From NCBI RefSeq assembly GCF_028583425.1, contig NC_072791.1, forward strand, positions 196,764,311 to 196,828,310: a DNA stretch of 64,000 nt. The letters are read 5' to 3'. Below the pieces are notes generated by a model, which ran no database searches, had not been told where the DNA came from, and was given only the letters and a program-made list of their open reading frames with translations. Made by a program: the position numbers and the translations under genes. The DNA is from Eublepharis macularius (lineage: Eukaryota > Chordata > Lepidosauria > Squamata > Eublepharidae). Of the stretch, positions 1 through 11,707 are shown piece by piece; positions within the stretch are counted from its first letter, which is position 1; each line of letters begins with the position of its first letter.

Positions 1-296
1 TAATTTACTTCTCAGACATCTACCCTAGTAGCTAAATCTTAGCAACTAAATATTGGTCTAGATGAGAAATTCATAGAGGGTGAATATAGATGATCTTCAC
101 TATGCATATATGGATGGAAACACGTAGAGAAGCAGTTGCCTGTATCATCTGCTGATACAGCGAAACGTATTTTGACAATTCTACTCTTCCTGCATTTTTA
201 AGTAGAAGAGTAAAACTCCTCATGATTTGTGGTATAATAGTTAAGAGTGTTGGACTAGGATCTGAGAGAGAGTATGTGTGACATGCCGCCAAGTTG
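1..296. other. Intergenic, nothing recognised
   Basis: AT-rich sequence before the first hAT element. No repeat, exon or RNA gene was recognised. Confidence 0.5.
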
Positions 297-304
297 CCTC
301 CGAC

Positions 305-1187
305 CAGGGCTGGTGCCAGAGTTTCTGGCGCCTGAGGCCGGGGGCAGCTTCAGGGCTGTCGCTGCCCCCACACACCCAGACTGCTCAGTTGCCTTGGATC
401 TGCCCTGGCCACCTGCCATGCCTGGCCTGCAGCTGTGTGTTAGCGGCAGCGGTGGCAGCACGGGGCAACTTAGAGCCACACCAAACGAGACGAGGGTCAC
501 GCAAGTGTTCTTGGGAAACGTAGGAGACGCCTTCCTCTCTCTGCCGCTGCTCACTGCCCTCTCTGAACGTGGGTGTTGGTGTGTGGGGGTGGACCCGAAA
601 GCATTCCCCCCCTATCTCCTGCCTGTCACCTCACAAACTAGAAAGGAGCGGATGAAAAGTGATAAGTTTCTTTTGGGGGACTGGGGGGGATGGGACGGAA
701 TAATAATAGAAGAAAGCAAAGGGGAAGGGAAAGGAGAAAGTGAGAAGGACCTACAGAAGCAGCTGTGCCTCAGGGTGTGCGCTTTGAATGAGCTGCTGAA
801 GATGCAAATCCTTCTCCCAGGCACAAGCCCCCCTCCCTACCCCTGACGCAAGGGTGCCCTGGGAGAGAGCAGCAGCAGCCCACCCCAGAACAGTCTTTAG
901 GTGCGGCTGGAAGAACTTTTTCCTTTCCCTTCCCCTTTGCTTTCTTCTGTCATTATTCCGTCCCATCCCCCCCGAGTCACCCAAAAGAAACTTATCACTT
1001 TTCCTCCGCCCCTTTCCAGTTTGTGAGGCGACAGGCAGGAGATAGGGGGGAATGCTTTGCGTGCGTGCATCCTCCCAGCTCTCCGGATCAGTTGCTCTGC
1101 AGCATGCGCACCCACCCCGGTGCCCCCTACGGCGCCTCTGCGCTTGAGGCAGTTGCTGGACTTGCCTCCATTGATGCGCCGGCCCTG
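305..1187. mobile_element. hAT non-autonomous element with internal inverted repeat
   Basis: Ends CAGGGCTGGTGC and GCGCCGGCCCTG form short inverted repeats. An 8-bp duplication CCTCCRAC (one mismatch) flanks it at 297-304 and 1188-1195. Inside, about 597-735 and 915-1058 are inverted copies of a 140-bp segment (AAGCATTCCCCCC..., AAAAGTGATAAGTTTC, AGCAAAGGGGAAGGG). The long open frames here are not coding: they run across the inverted repeats and have no known domain. Confidence 0.78.
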
Positions 1188-1214
1188 CCTCCAACCTGTG
1201 GTGATCCTATGAAT

Positions 1215-1590
1215 GAAAGACCTCCAAAACATCCTATCATTAACAGACTTGCTCAGATCCTACAAACTGGAGAACATGGCTTCCTTTACTGAGTACAGCC
1301 ATCTCGTTTTAGTTCTTCCTCTTTTCCTACTGCCTTTTGCTTTTCCTAGCATTATTGACTTTTCCAGAGAATCTTGTCTTCTCATGATGTCACCAAAGTA
1401 CAATAGCCTTAGTCTTGTCATTTTAGCTTCTAGGGAGAATTCAGGCTTGATTTGATCTACTACCCAGTTATTTGTCTTTTTGACTGTCTGTGGTACCCGC
1501 AAAACTCTCCTCCAGCACCACATTTCAAATGAATCAATTTTCGTCCTGTCAGCTTTCTTCACTGTCCAACTTTCATATCCATACATGGCA
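1215..1590 (-). mobile_element. RTE/BovB-like LINE, C-terminal coding fragment
   Basis: Minus-strand translation reads MYGYESWTVKKADRTKIDSF, then EMWCWRRVLRVPQTVKK, then RLRLLYFGDIMRRQDSLEKS. This is the well-known region after the reverse transcriptase in BovB-type LINEs (MYGCESW...WCWRRLLRVPW...FGHLMRR). The frame is open for 108 codons, but the rest of the LINE is absent, so it is a 5'-truncated dead copy. Assignment to BovB rather than another RTE relative is from memory. Confidence 0.7.
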
Positions 1591-1607
1591 ATGGGGAATA
1601 CCGTAGT

Positions 1608-1665
1608 TTGGATTAAATCCCCACTCTGCCATGGAAGCTGACCGTGCGCCAGTCATGGCTACATT
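1608..1665 (+). repeat. tRNA-SINE fragment
   Basis: Matches the body of the 18383-18613 SINE: AAATCCCCACTCTGCCATGG then GTGCGCCAGTCATGG. It has no head or tail. Confidence 0.55.
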
Positions 1666-1810
1666 TTTCAACTCCTTGGCCTAGAATTGTTCCATTATTT
1701 TCTCTCAAATTGGTAAAATGGGTTTTGAAGGACCTATCTTGGCTATGCCCTGTTATTTGATCTCTGGTACCTACTGAAGCCTGGCTAAGCTTAGGGGTGC
1801 ATGCCATCCA

Positions 1811-3119
1811 GCAGCCTTAGATAGAGCTTAATATGGATCATATAACAGTTGTTTATGTATTTGGCTATGGTTTGCAAACAAAATATTTAACTCCCCCTCC
1901 ATTTCTCATAATTAACAGTGTAAAGTTATGTGACCAGATTATCAATGAAAACATAAATGTTTTTTTTTTAAATTCTACAGCATAGAGGTTATAGAGATTA
2001 GAGAGGAATTTCGGATGGTTAAAAAAAACTTAAGCTGCTTCACTGATTGTGCATTACTGTCAATTTAATGTTATGCTTACATGTGCAGAATGTGGCACAT
2101 CCTTGGCAATGATCCACTTTGCAAATACTTCTAGAATGCACATCTGGATTTCCACGTATAGTAAGAGGCTTCCAAATGCATGCTTGTACTTAGCAGTGCC
2201 CAAACAGCTTATCCGTTGCCTAATGCACTTTTGCAACAATATATTTTATTTTAACTTCCCATATACTCATGAAGTAGCACATTCACTGAGAGTCTCATTT
2301 GCATAACAATGCCTTTAAAAATAAAGCATCTACTTTATACAGCTCTTTTATACAGCATCTTATTTAATCGCATTTAAAGTGACTGGCGTTCTTACGCCAT
2401 TCCGGACATTTAGGTTCAACAACAGCTAAAGAACAGTAAGAGAGACAAAACACTTAATGAGACAGATAACCATTTGTTGAGAAATCCCCTCCTTGGTACA
2501 TGAGGGACCGTTTTAAGTGTTTCTGCCTCGAAAGCAAGGACAAGACGTCGAACAAGTATTTAGAGACACACGGAATGCTTCCAGCCATGGTTGATTGCAG
2601 TTCTCTGTCACTTATGCGTAAACTGTGCCCATATTTTTCATGCCTTCTATGGCATTCAAATATATATTATATTTCTGTGCCATTTTCTCATCCATCTGGA
2701 ACTCAGACTGGGGTATGTAAAGGTCTTCCATCCTCCAGGGACCTCTGTGCATTGGAGGGGGGGGGGGTACTCCATGATATCCATGCGTCTTTTGTAAGGA
2801 CAGGGGCAAGCCCCTTTTGTGACCAGCTAGCTAGCAAAAAAATATAGAGCCTTCTCAGTTTTCCTGGAGTGTGGTCAGGCACTCTTTGCATCAGGCAAAG
2901 GAAACAAAATCGCCTCCCCCCTCTTTTGAAAGGCTGGATCTTGCAGAACCACTACCTGTAGTGAGCTAGCTCCCAGTATCCTTTAGCTATTTATTCATCA
3001 CACATGCTGGTTAGTTGTTAGGATCCAGTAATTCAACCCAAGGAATTCTAATTGGCTGAAAAGCATCAAGGAGGTACAGCCCTAATGCAGTCATCATAGG
3101 TACTTAGGGTATTAAACTG
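1811..3119. other. Intergenic, mostly unique
   Basis: AT-rich sequence with a 10-G run near 2758-2768. Small open frames overlap on both strands and lack codon bias or domains. Confidence 0.5.
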
Positions 3120-3252
3120 AACTGGTATTAACTCCATTTTCCAACACAAAGCTCCACCTTGCCCTGCCCACTTTCTAAAAACCCTTGGTGGGCACCACAA
3201 AAAGTGTTGGCCGGCACCATGGTGCCCATGGGCACTACATTGGGGACCCCTG
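3120..3252 (-). repeat. Fragment of the 'GGTGCCCATGGGTGCC' family
   Basis: On the minus strand it begins CAGGGGTCCCCAATG and continues with GTGCCCATGGGCACCATGG, matching the start of 30788-31225. Confidence 0.6.
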
Positions 3253-3507
3253 ATATAGACTATTTTTCTTAAATAGGCAGAACACAATGGCAGCATGAGC
3301 ACTATTCTGACTTCTCTCTCAGACTAAGTTTTGTGTTTTCTTTAGCTGGCTAGCAGGAATCTAGCTAAACAGCTAGATGGCTAAACAGAGATTCCTGCTA
3401 TCCATTTTTAGGGATAGTGCAATCAAGTGTCCGGAACACAAGTATAACCTCTCCTTGTGTTCTTGTGACCAACATTAGTGTAAAGAGGACAATTGAATAA
3501 CAATGCC

Positions 3508-3590
3508 TTAAAGACTAACAATATTTATTCCAGCATGAGATTTCATGAGTCCAAGCTCAGTTCTTCAGATGCAGGAAGCATTCATTCATA
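3508..3590 (-). mobile_element. Family B-related fragment
   Basis: On the minus strand the order is GCATCTGAAGAACTGAGC, CTCATGAAATCTCATGC, then GGAATAAATATTG and TTAGTCTTTAAGG. This matches the family B layout with a different stem. No inverted partner or flanking duplication was found. Confidence 0.6.
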
Positions 3591-3745
3591 GCAGCTATTT
3601 TATATTTAAAACTGCAGACAACAGGAAAGGAAGGGGGAACTAAGGAGATAATAATGAAACAGGTCAGAGAAAAACAAGAACCAGTCAAAGGATAATCAAT
3701 CTATTCAGCGTGGGCAAGAACCATTCCAAACTGTTTATTTCATTA

Positions 3746-4034
3746 CTAGCAACAACACCCATTGCGTGAAAAAATACAACAGGCTCTAGAAAACTGATTC
3801 GCCAGGCCCCCTCCCAGCAGTAAGTGGGTGCTTCGCAGTGGCTTGGAGGCCAGAGTGGGAGGGCACTGAGGGGAGGCACAGGGAGGAGTGCTTAGGCCGT
3901 CAATTTGGCAGGGCCTCCTCCCAGTGACAATCAGGCTCTTTCCAGCGGCATCGAGGCCAGAGTCATTGGCAATGCGCCTGCGCAAGGATAAAGTTGAGTC
4001 GTCACCAATACGGCTTGCCTTTTATATAGTAGGA
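3746..4034 (-). mobile_element. Short non-autonomous Helitron
   Basis: On the minus strand the element starts with TCCTACTATATAAAAGG and ends with CTAG, exactly between A and T (A|TC...CTAG|T), with no target duplication, as for Helitrons. An imperfect hairpin CACCCATTGCGTG lies about 7 bp inside the CTAG end. The 5' end resembles those of vertebrate Helitrons such as those in bats. It is 289 bp with no Rep/helicase frame. Confidence 0.75.
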
Positions 4035-4039
4035 TGTTT

Positions 4040-4078
4040 ATTAACCTCCATTTATGCCCTGCTTTTCTCCCCAGTTGG
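4040..4078 (-). repeat. SINE tail fragment
   Basis: The minus-strand text GGAGAAAAGCAGGGCATAAA matches the tail of the tRNA-SINE family. Confidence 0.5.
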
Positions 4079-5509
4079 AGCTGGAAGTGGCTGTTATTAG
4101 AGAGGTACAGTAAGATTAACATAAAATCTAATTATGGAAAATACCTGATGAGACAGGTTAAGCAGAATAGCACAGATATAAAGTTGCAGTTCAATGAATT
4201 AGCATCTGTAAAGAGTGGGTCATGCTGAGGCATTAGAACCTATAGAAAGCAAGGAGCACAATGTCCTTCTTCCAGTGTAGAGAGAAGACTCCAAATTCAA
4301 AATACAGAAATGTGTAAGACTTCCAAATGAAGTAAAGGCTTTCAAAAGACTAACAGGAGATGTCAGAATCAATTAATGGCAATTTTCCTGTCATTATGAA
4401 TAGCGCTACTAATAGGTTGTGTATAGTAACTAAACACAATTACTTGGGTTTACATATTCATGAAAGCTAAGTGCCACAGAAAGGAAAATAGGTATGTGGG
4501 ATAGGCTTCTATCCATGGGTTCTTACTGAATTAGAAACCAAGAGTTTGATTACTTGTTAGATTTTTAACTCACCGTTTGACCAGTTATATTCTCCCCGGC
4601 TTACCACATTTCCAAGAAATATACACATTATGTTAAAAGTATAATATAATATCCATGTGTCTGCATAATTAAGTGAAACAAAATGGCAAGATGCAACCAG
4701 TTGGCCTGAACAAGCAGTTGGGAAGAATTGTTGCACGACAGATAGGTGTGGCCCACGTTGGAGGTCTCACATCTAGATATGGATAGTAATGTGACTACCA
4801 CCACTTTATTGCATAGATCTTTATATAAATCAGTGCAATGCTGTATAATTAAGACATCAAAACCCTACCTGACAGTTATGAACAAAGGATTGAATCAACT
4901 TTGTCCCAGGGATGATTCTACTTCTTGTTTCCTGGTTGCTGTCAAACAGCAAAAACAACAGAACAGCAAAATCCTCGTGGCCTCCCACCAGGAGCTTTTA
5001 TTTAATTTTCCTGCCCCAGCTGCTCCCACGTGACAGTGTAGTGGAATTGTTTGCCTACCATGTTTTGGAATTCTTTGGTACATCTTTTCCAAAACCACTT
5101 TTGCGATGGCTCCTCTGAGAGGAGAGTGGAGGAAGTACCTTAGTGGAACATGTGGAATCCATAAGGGGATGGATCCAATCCAATCCAAATGGAGAAGTGT
5201 TCATTGAAGTGAGCGTTCTGACCTCTATACTCTTGCTAGTCCTGAAATAATTGTGCACCATGGTTTGATGGATCTTGAACATAACAGATGAGAAATGAAG
5301 TGGGGGTGTCCAGTGGGAGGAGGGAAATCAGCAAGAATTATTCACACTTTTCTGTAGGTAGAAGTGTCTCTAGCAAGCAGAAAATATGATTAGGATAAGT
5401 CAGAAAAAATGCAGTGGAGGACTAACTTCTTGCCCTGGGATAGAGCAACCACTGCCTGAAGTAGTGAACCTTGCTTACCCCTGGGGGTACTTTTTCTATT
5501 TTGAGAATG
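4079..5509. other. Intergenic, mostly unique
   Basis: No clear repeat ends, exon signals or RNA genes were seen. Confidence 0.5.
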
Positions 5510-5760
5510 TTGAGAGGGCATCACCACAAAATGGCTGCTGGGGCCAATAACAAAATATTGGGAGGTTCTAACTCAACTATCCTTCTATGATGGGTGTTCC
5601 CTGCAAACACAAAGCTGATGCCTCTTGGTCTCTTTTGAAGAACTTCCTCTAGTGAGGTGGAGGAAAGCCAGGACATGCTGCTGCTTTGGGGAAGAAGGAA
5701 TTGGGCAATGGGAACACATCAACAGATATCATCATGACACCCACAACTATGGAACTGGGG
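5510..5760. repeat. Fragment of the 'AAAATGGCTGC' dispersed family
   Basis: Shares CACAAAATGGCTGC, TTTTGAAG(C/A)A and CTTTGGGGAAGAAG-like text with 22190-22490. No ends can be recognised. Confidence 0.4.
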
Positions 5761-5835
5761 ATTACTGTTCTACCTTAACTTGGAGATCTCAAAGAAAAGA
5801 GAATCCACACTTACCAACCTAAAACCAGTTATTGG

Positions 5836-6089
5836 CAGGGCTTTTTTCAGCTGGAACACGGTGGAACAATGTTCCAGAACCTCTTGAAAATGGTCACATG
5901 GCTTGTGGCCCTGCCTCCTAATCTCCAGACAGAGGGGAGTTTAGATTGCCCTCCGCGGTGTGGCATGAAGGGCAATCTAAACTCCCCTCTGTCTGGAGAT
6001 CAGGGGGTGGGGCCATCAGCCATGTGACCATTTTCTCCAAGGGCAACCCACTGAGTTCCACCACCTCTTTTCCCAGAAAAAAAGCCCTG
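5836..6089. mobile_element. Palindromic hAT MITE, copy 1
   Basis: Ends CAGGGCTTTTTTC and GAAAAAAAGCCCTG; perfect 8-bp duplication GTTATTGG at 5828-5835 and 6090-6097. The interior is a foldback around 5955, with arms containing CTCCAGACAGAGGGGAG and TTTAGATTGCCCTCC. Confidence 0.88.
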
Positions 6090-6102
6090 GTTATTGGTAT
6101 AA

Positions 6103-6170
6103 CAAGAAGGAAGAAGGAAGAAGGAAGGAGAAAGAAGAAAGAAGAAGAAGAAGAAGAAGAAGAAGAAGAC
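6103..6170. repeat. (GAA)n / (GAAG)n purine tract
   Basis: GAAG units followed by about 10 GAA units. It directly follows the target duplication of the 5836-6089 MITE. A mirror-repeat purine tract of this type could form triplex DNA. Confidence 0.92.
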
Positions 6171-6539
6171 GACATTGAGTCATTCACTGCAGGGTATGAG
6201 AAACGTCTGGGGATCTGAGTGGAGATTACCAAGATTTGGGAAGTTTTAATTTCAAGAAAGAATCTATATTGATGGTGTGTCTCTCCACGAGAGCGCATAA
6301 ATGAAATGCTGGGAAATTCGAATAAAATACAAAGACTCTAATAAGAAAATTAAATTGGCCATGATGGAGAATAAAGGAAGGGGGGAAAGGAGGGGGGTTG
6401 ACAAGAATGTAAATTAGTTAAGTCTAATCTCTTACACATAAAATCAAGCCCCACCAAGTGAGTGTGTAATTCAAAGCCATTTTATGCTCCCATTTGTTTT
6501 TCATGGCTTGTCTAAATGGCTGTGGCTTTTTCAAACCTT

Positions 6540-6617
6540 TTTTTTTACTGTTTTATTTGTAAGCCGCCTCAAGCAGGTCTCTGGAGAGGTCACATAGAAT
6601 TTTTATAAATAAATAAA
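6540..6617 (+). repeat. LINE 3' tail fragment
   Basis: TAAGCCGCCTCAAGCAGG, then CTCTGGAGAGGTCACATAG and AATAAATAAATGA match the tail at 59500-59570. Confidence 0.65.
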
Positions 6618-6909
6618 TGAGGGAGAAATTGAAATAAGAAATTAAGTCTCAGATTATCATAAAGAGGAGACGGAGAGAGAGTACCAATTGAAAATGCCTT
6701 GGAGAGCAGAAGAGAACTAGGCTGAAATCCAACATATCAAATTTAATTCACATATTTATTGTATTTTAAGCCACTGATTCTTAAAGTTGACAACAGCGTC
6801 CAAAAAGCTGTAGTAAAATTCAGTGAACAGGTGAAACACAAAATATGTTAAAATAATAACTACGCTTCATCTACATAATGTTGCTGTTTGTCTTAGGAGG
6901 TATAAACAA

Positions 6910-7255
6910 GGTAGCCCGGTCTCCCACTATGGCAAGAAAACTTCCTCCAGCAACCCATGCTTCCTGCTGCCACTCCTTTGGGTGATGGGAGAAAAATGTA
7001 AAAATCACCATTGTCATGTGTGACATGATGTCACTTCCAGAGAAAACGGGGATGTAACATCATGTCTCTCTAGGAGTAGCTGGAAGCTCTGTGGTTTTAG
7101 CATACAGTTTCTGGCAATTCCTAGAGTAATGTAACATCACTGATGCAATATGATGACATACATGACAGCAGTGGCCTCCATCGCTTTGCTACCCCGTCTC
7201 TTGCCGGGTGCCAGCCATCAACTGGCAACTGTAGGTATAAAACAAGACACAAAGG
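6910..7255. mobile_element. GTTGCCAG-group MITE, decayed
   Basis: The segment shares 'GACATGATGTCACTTCC', 'GGCAATTCCTAGAG' and 'TGTAACATCA' with 54057-54349 and, in shorter form, with 18680-18790. The ends are too worn to define a duplication. Confidence 0.45.
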
Positions 7256-7317
7256 GTTAAATCCAACCGGCTTTTCTACTGGTAAAAAGGAAGGGAAATA
7301 GGTGCAGAGTAGCAGAG

Positions 7318-7320
7318 TAT

Positions 7321-7379
<59 letters not shown>

Positions 7380-7382
7380 TTT
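7318..7382. repeat. (ATTT)n microsatellite
   Basis: About 16 uninterrupted copies of ATTT. Confidence 0.97.
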
Positions 7383-7768
7383 GCAATTTAACTGGGCACA
7401 TACTCAAGAGCATAGATTGTCTTCAGACCTTCCTTAAGCTAACCCATCCTCTCCATCAAAATGTCTCACTATAAACAATCATATCTGAAACACTCGGCAG
7501 CCCTATTGCAGACAGAGTTGGGGAAGGAATTGATAAACACTGCCATTTCATATTTTAAAGAGTAAAAGACTCCGTTTTTATCACATTACATTTTGAAGTG
7601 ATTTGGAAATTTACAAGGCAGTATGAAATACTTTCCCCTTAAAATTACTTACTTCTAGAAGCCAGTAAAAACCCAAGAAGTAGAAAACAGAGAGAAATAC
7701 AGCTGCTGTCTGCCTTCAGCTAACACAAACTTATAGCAGTGGGGGAGCAAAACATTCCCTCTTGCTTC

Positions 7769-7973
7769 CTAGGTTTGCAAGCTCCAGGTTGGGAAATTCC
7801 TGGAGATTTGGGGGTAGAACCTGGAGAGGGCAAGGTTTGGGGAAGTGAGGTTATTCAGCAGGGTATAATGCCATACAGTCCACTCTCCAAAACCATCATT
7901 TTCTTTGTGACCTGGAGATCAGTTGTAATTCTGGAGATCTCCAGCCACCACCTGGAGGTTGGCAATCCTATTC
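7769..7973. mobile_element. MITE with 'GGTTGCAAGCTCCAGG' type ends
   Basis: Starts TAGGTTTGCAAGCTCCAGG and ends GGAGGTTGGCAATCCTA. The internal text 'CCTGGAGATTTGGGGG' and 'CTGGAGATCTCCAGCC' is typical of a very common squamate repeat. Part of it is duplicated at 8271-8355. Confidence 0.7.
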
Positions 7974-8270
7974 CTGTCCCTGTCAATCAAAGCCACAACT
8001 TCCCCAGTTAGCTTATACAAAGCAAAAGTCGATTCCACAGTATAAATCAGTCAGAAAACTATCTGTATATTTGCCTTCTTTCTCTGGATCTTCAAGGGCT
8101 ATAGAACTGCTTTTAAAAAATTAAAACAGGAGATCATGTCCAGCTATTGGCCCCAGCTATTGGGCCAACAGGAGTCATATGCCCAGCTTCCAGGGAAAAC
8201 CAAGCTAGCTAACCAGGCCAACCCTAGGGAAGGATCTCTGGCCACCACACTGCACAGTGAGCGAGATCCT

Positions 8271-8355
8271 CAAGGTTTGGGGAAGTGAGGTTACTCAGCA
8301 GGGTATAATGCCATATAGTTCACTCTCCAAAACCATCATTTTCTTTGTGGCCTGG
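8271..8355. repeat. Second copy of an 85-bp MITE segment
   Basis: Matches 7831-7915 at 81 of 85 positions by eye. Neither end of the parent MITE is present, so this is a fragment or a local duplication. Confidence 0.75.
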
Positions 8356-9033
8356 GGCCCTCCTTCTGCTCTCTGGTGACCACGGGAGGCCCAATTCCTC
8401 TCTCTCCCCCCTGAGCTGAGCTGCTCCTTCTCTTAGAAGTGCTCTTCTGCTCCCTTTTCATTCCCACCGATGACGTTCCAGTGGCAGCTGTGAAAAGCAG
8501 ACAATGAGCCATGAGCATAATAGTCATTTCCAAAGATTTACAGCAATTACTGAATGCTGTTATTTTTGGATTACTTATATTAAATGAGATTGATTTAGAT
8601 TTTGATTTGTTCATGGAATACATATTCCATCCTTAAAGGGTGGAGAAAGCCTAGATGCTTCTATCAGAAGAGGAACAATGGACTGGACAATTAAAGCTTT
8701 TTAAAAATAATCACCATTACGTGAAACCCGCTAGAACGTGGCATTGTTAATACTTTTATGTTAAAAAAAAAGACTTCGGTCCGAAGGCTTGGTTCCATTT
8801 GCACTGCACCTTTCTTGTTGGGACAGGGCACCTCTGCTGTGGAGCTTGTATCTCTGGCACTAGGTACTTCTGCTCATGCAAATCCAATGTGTTTCAGTGA
8901 TCTATAAAGCACAGAGAGAAGGAAGAATGAGTTCTGCCCACACAATGGAAAAGGTCACCACAGACGCACAAGTAAGTCTTAGGATCCGAGCAATGTATGC
9001 AACATGGACAGCTAGTTTATTTTCTGATGAGTC
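8356..9033. other. Intergenic, mostly unique
   Basis: No recognised repeat. Small frames only. Confidence 0.45.
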
Positions 9034-9874
9034 AGTAGTAGAGGTGGGCATGGACCAGAAGACGGACCTAAATTTCACACGGACTTGCCCTGTTCGGTGT
9101 TCACGATCCAGCGGCCCGTAAGAGAGGCATTTTTCATGGACTCCACAACTTTTGGGCAGGTCCATGTGTCTGTTGCTCCATGAACACAGACATCCCCACA
9201 TTCCCCCAAGGAGACTCTTCTTCCTCCCAGGAACACCTCTGTCCGGGCCTGTAGAGTGGATATTCCTGTCTCCCCAAAGAACATCCACTCCTTCCCCTCA
9301 AATTTAACCTCCTCTCATAGATTGTCTCTGTCCTCGTGTCCTTTAAAAGAATATTCCTGCTGTCTCCAAAAACATCTCTTTGATTGTCCCCTCAAAGAGT
9401 ACTTCTCTCCCACCCCATCCCAGCCCCAGAGCTGGTTTTATGCTCATAGGAACCATCATTCCACTCTGGAGGCCATCGTTCTGTTCTCAGAGGAAGATTC
9501 TCCAAGTCCATCCCATGTTCTCATTGCAACTTTTGGGTGCTGCAATGTATTTCAATGGAGCCAATCCTTGCTTCCGTTCTATCTAATAGAAGTTTCCTGG
9601 GGGCAACAGCTTCATGGGTCTGTAACATGGACCTCCGACATGCAATCTTGGCCAAACTCGGAGGGTGGCTGGAGGAGAGCCTGCTGAAGACTTGCTGTGA
9701 GTTTGGCATCTCTGTGTGCAAAGGGGGTGGTCCCAGGACCCCCAGAAATGATGGACCACGGACTGATGAACTGGTTCACAAACCGGGGCGGTCTGTGAGT
9801 GGTCCGTGGTTCATGAAAATTGACGGACGTGGGCCAATGGTCTGTGGCTTTTTCCTGGTTCATGCCCACTTCTA
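9034..9874. mobile_element. hAT-type element with TAGAGGTGGGCATG ends
   Basis: Ends TAGAGGTGGGCATGGACC and GGTTCATGCCCACTTCTA. Flanks GTCAGTAG and GTCACAAG match at 6 of 8 positions, in keeping with a decayed hAT duplication. The interior is CT-rich and has no transposase. Related shorter copies lie at 11971-12406 and 56389-56754. Confidence 0.65.
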
Positions 9875-11695
9875 GTCACAAGCCCTTTTTGCACAGGCAG
9901 GCAGAACATTTGAAAGAGAACCCTTGAAATGCCACATTGAAATCTGAAGGGGGAGTTAAGTGTCTGGAATTCGGAAGAAAACCCAAAGAGGTATGGGGCC
10001 AAAAGTGACAAATATCACCTGTGCAAAAAGGCCACTGCTTGGGGCAGCAGGGTGGAAGGTGGATAATACAGTAATTTATTGGAAGAAAGAAATGATTTAT
10101 GGTATATTTATTTGACTGAGTGTTTTAGGCACACCTACGCCTATGCTTCCTTGCTTTGTTTCAAGTCCTCATCAATATCACTCAGCAGTTGTCACTTTTG
10201 TGCCATAAGCAGTTTCCTTAATCCATGTAGACACTTTACAAAATATGCCAAGAGATTCATATTGCAATTAAATGGCTGTAAAAATCTTTAATGCACATTT
10301 ACAGCTGAAATCCAGAGGAGATCTTTGGTGGGGTTGGATGTTTATAGCAAAAGGCCTTAAAAATCAGGAGCGGAAATTATCTTCAACAGGCTGCGTAATT
10401 GGAGAGCAGAGAGCATATTTGTCAATGCCAAACCCATACATAGCTCAGTGGATTTTATTTCAGAAAAAAATGAGGTTGCTTACCGGTAACTGTTATTCTT
10501 TGAGATAGCTTCTATATGGCCACATGCAGGGGAATTGGTCTGCACTGACTCAAGCAGAACCAAGGATGTGTTGGGGGAGGGAGGGTCAGCATGGTGGACC
10601 TTTGCTGATCCTAGTGATCTGTTAGATGGCTCACTGACGATTCATCTTCTCCTACTGATAATAGGAGATTCCTCCCCCACCCCCCGCCAATCCCTGCAAT
10701 GTTATAGGAACCTCTGGGCAATCTCCCATTCCAGAAAGAAGCACAGGAAGGAATGGCGGGCAACTCTTTTGAGCTTTGCTGACATTGACATAGTTTTAAA
10801 GGCACAAGAAAGAGGCGTTGTCATATATGGCCCCTGCATATCTGCCATGGATGTATATGGGGTATGCCTCTGGTCTCTGAGAGTATGGGAAGTTCTTTAT
10901 TGCTGCAATGCCAGTGGGTTATCTCACAAATGTTTACTTTCTCTTTCTCGATCCCCCAAGTCAGTGTCCTTGACGGTCAGCTGAAACTGGCTTGAAATGT
11001 ATCCTTTTTGAGAACCAAAGATAAGTTCATCTTTCTCACTGCCTACTCTAAAACAATGTCTCACTCCATCCCCCCCCCCCATTAACAGTTCTCTTTCCCA
11101 AGGCGGGAATATTCCCTATAACTAACAATGCTAGCCCCCCCTACATCACTTCTGCCAATTTCACTGTCTAAGCACCTTGTACTGAATGAAGCTCTAATAA
11201 AGTTACTTCAACTGGAACACCTGTGTGTTAACTTTGGAGAACTTGAGGATTTAACTGCCAGGGACTGACAGGTGTGCTGTGAGCCCATGTATGGGTTTAA
11301 CAGGGAGCTCTTAAGCAGACTTACATCCTTTTTGAGTCGATGGAAGTTGGTGGTCTTTAGAATTGCACTGTAATAGGGCAGCATGCTTAGTGGGGAAGGA
11401 TATACTGGATGTACACCCCAAACCTGGAGCCAGCTGTGAGCAGAACCATTAAGAAAGTTCAAAGAGTCAGAAAGCTCTAGCTTCCTCCCTGTTCTGACAA
11501 AAAGAAAGGGAGATGCCCATACTTTAAAGGAAGAAACTCCCAAATTGATCACCAAGATAAACTTGCTAGCAGCAGATGAACAACATTCAGCTGACTTTGT
11601 TGGTTTCCTGTTCACAGGTATTGAAGGTCTGGGCATGCTCAGAGACAGTTGCTAGAGAGGGAGGAAACTGGGAAAACTACTAGCTGACTAGTCTT
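9875..11695. other. Intergenic, with weak LTR-like segment
   Basis: Apart from the repeat fragment at 10475-10560, the segment 10990-11270 has AATAAA at about 11196 in TCTAATAAAGTTACTTC, reminiscent of an LTR end. No paired LTR or duplication was found. Confidence 0.35.
10475..10560. repeat. Fragment of a dispersed repeat with 'GGTTGCTTACCGGTAACTG'
   Basis: The text GGTTGCTTACCGGTAACTG followed by TTATTCTTTGAGATAGC resembles the end of a repeat widespread in amniotes. How far it extends towards 10980 is unclear. Confidence 0.45.
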
Positions 11696-11707
11696 CTCCT
11701 GTTTTCA

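Noticed and set aside
274..846. 190-codon open frame on the plus strand
   Set aside because: It lies inside the hAT element 305-1187 and crosses its inverted repeat; there is no known domain, and several other frames are open over the same bases.
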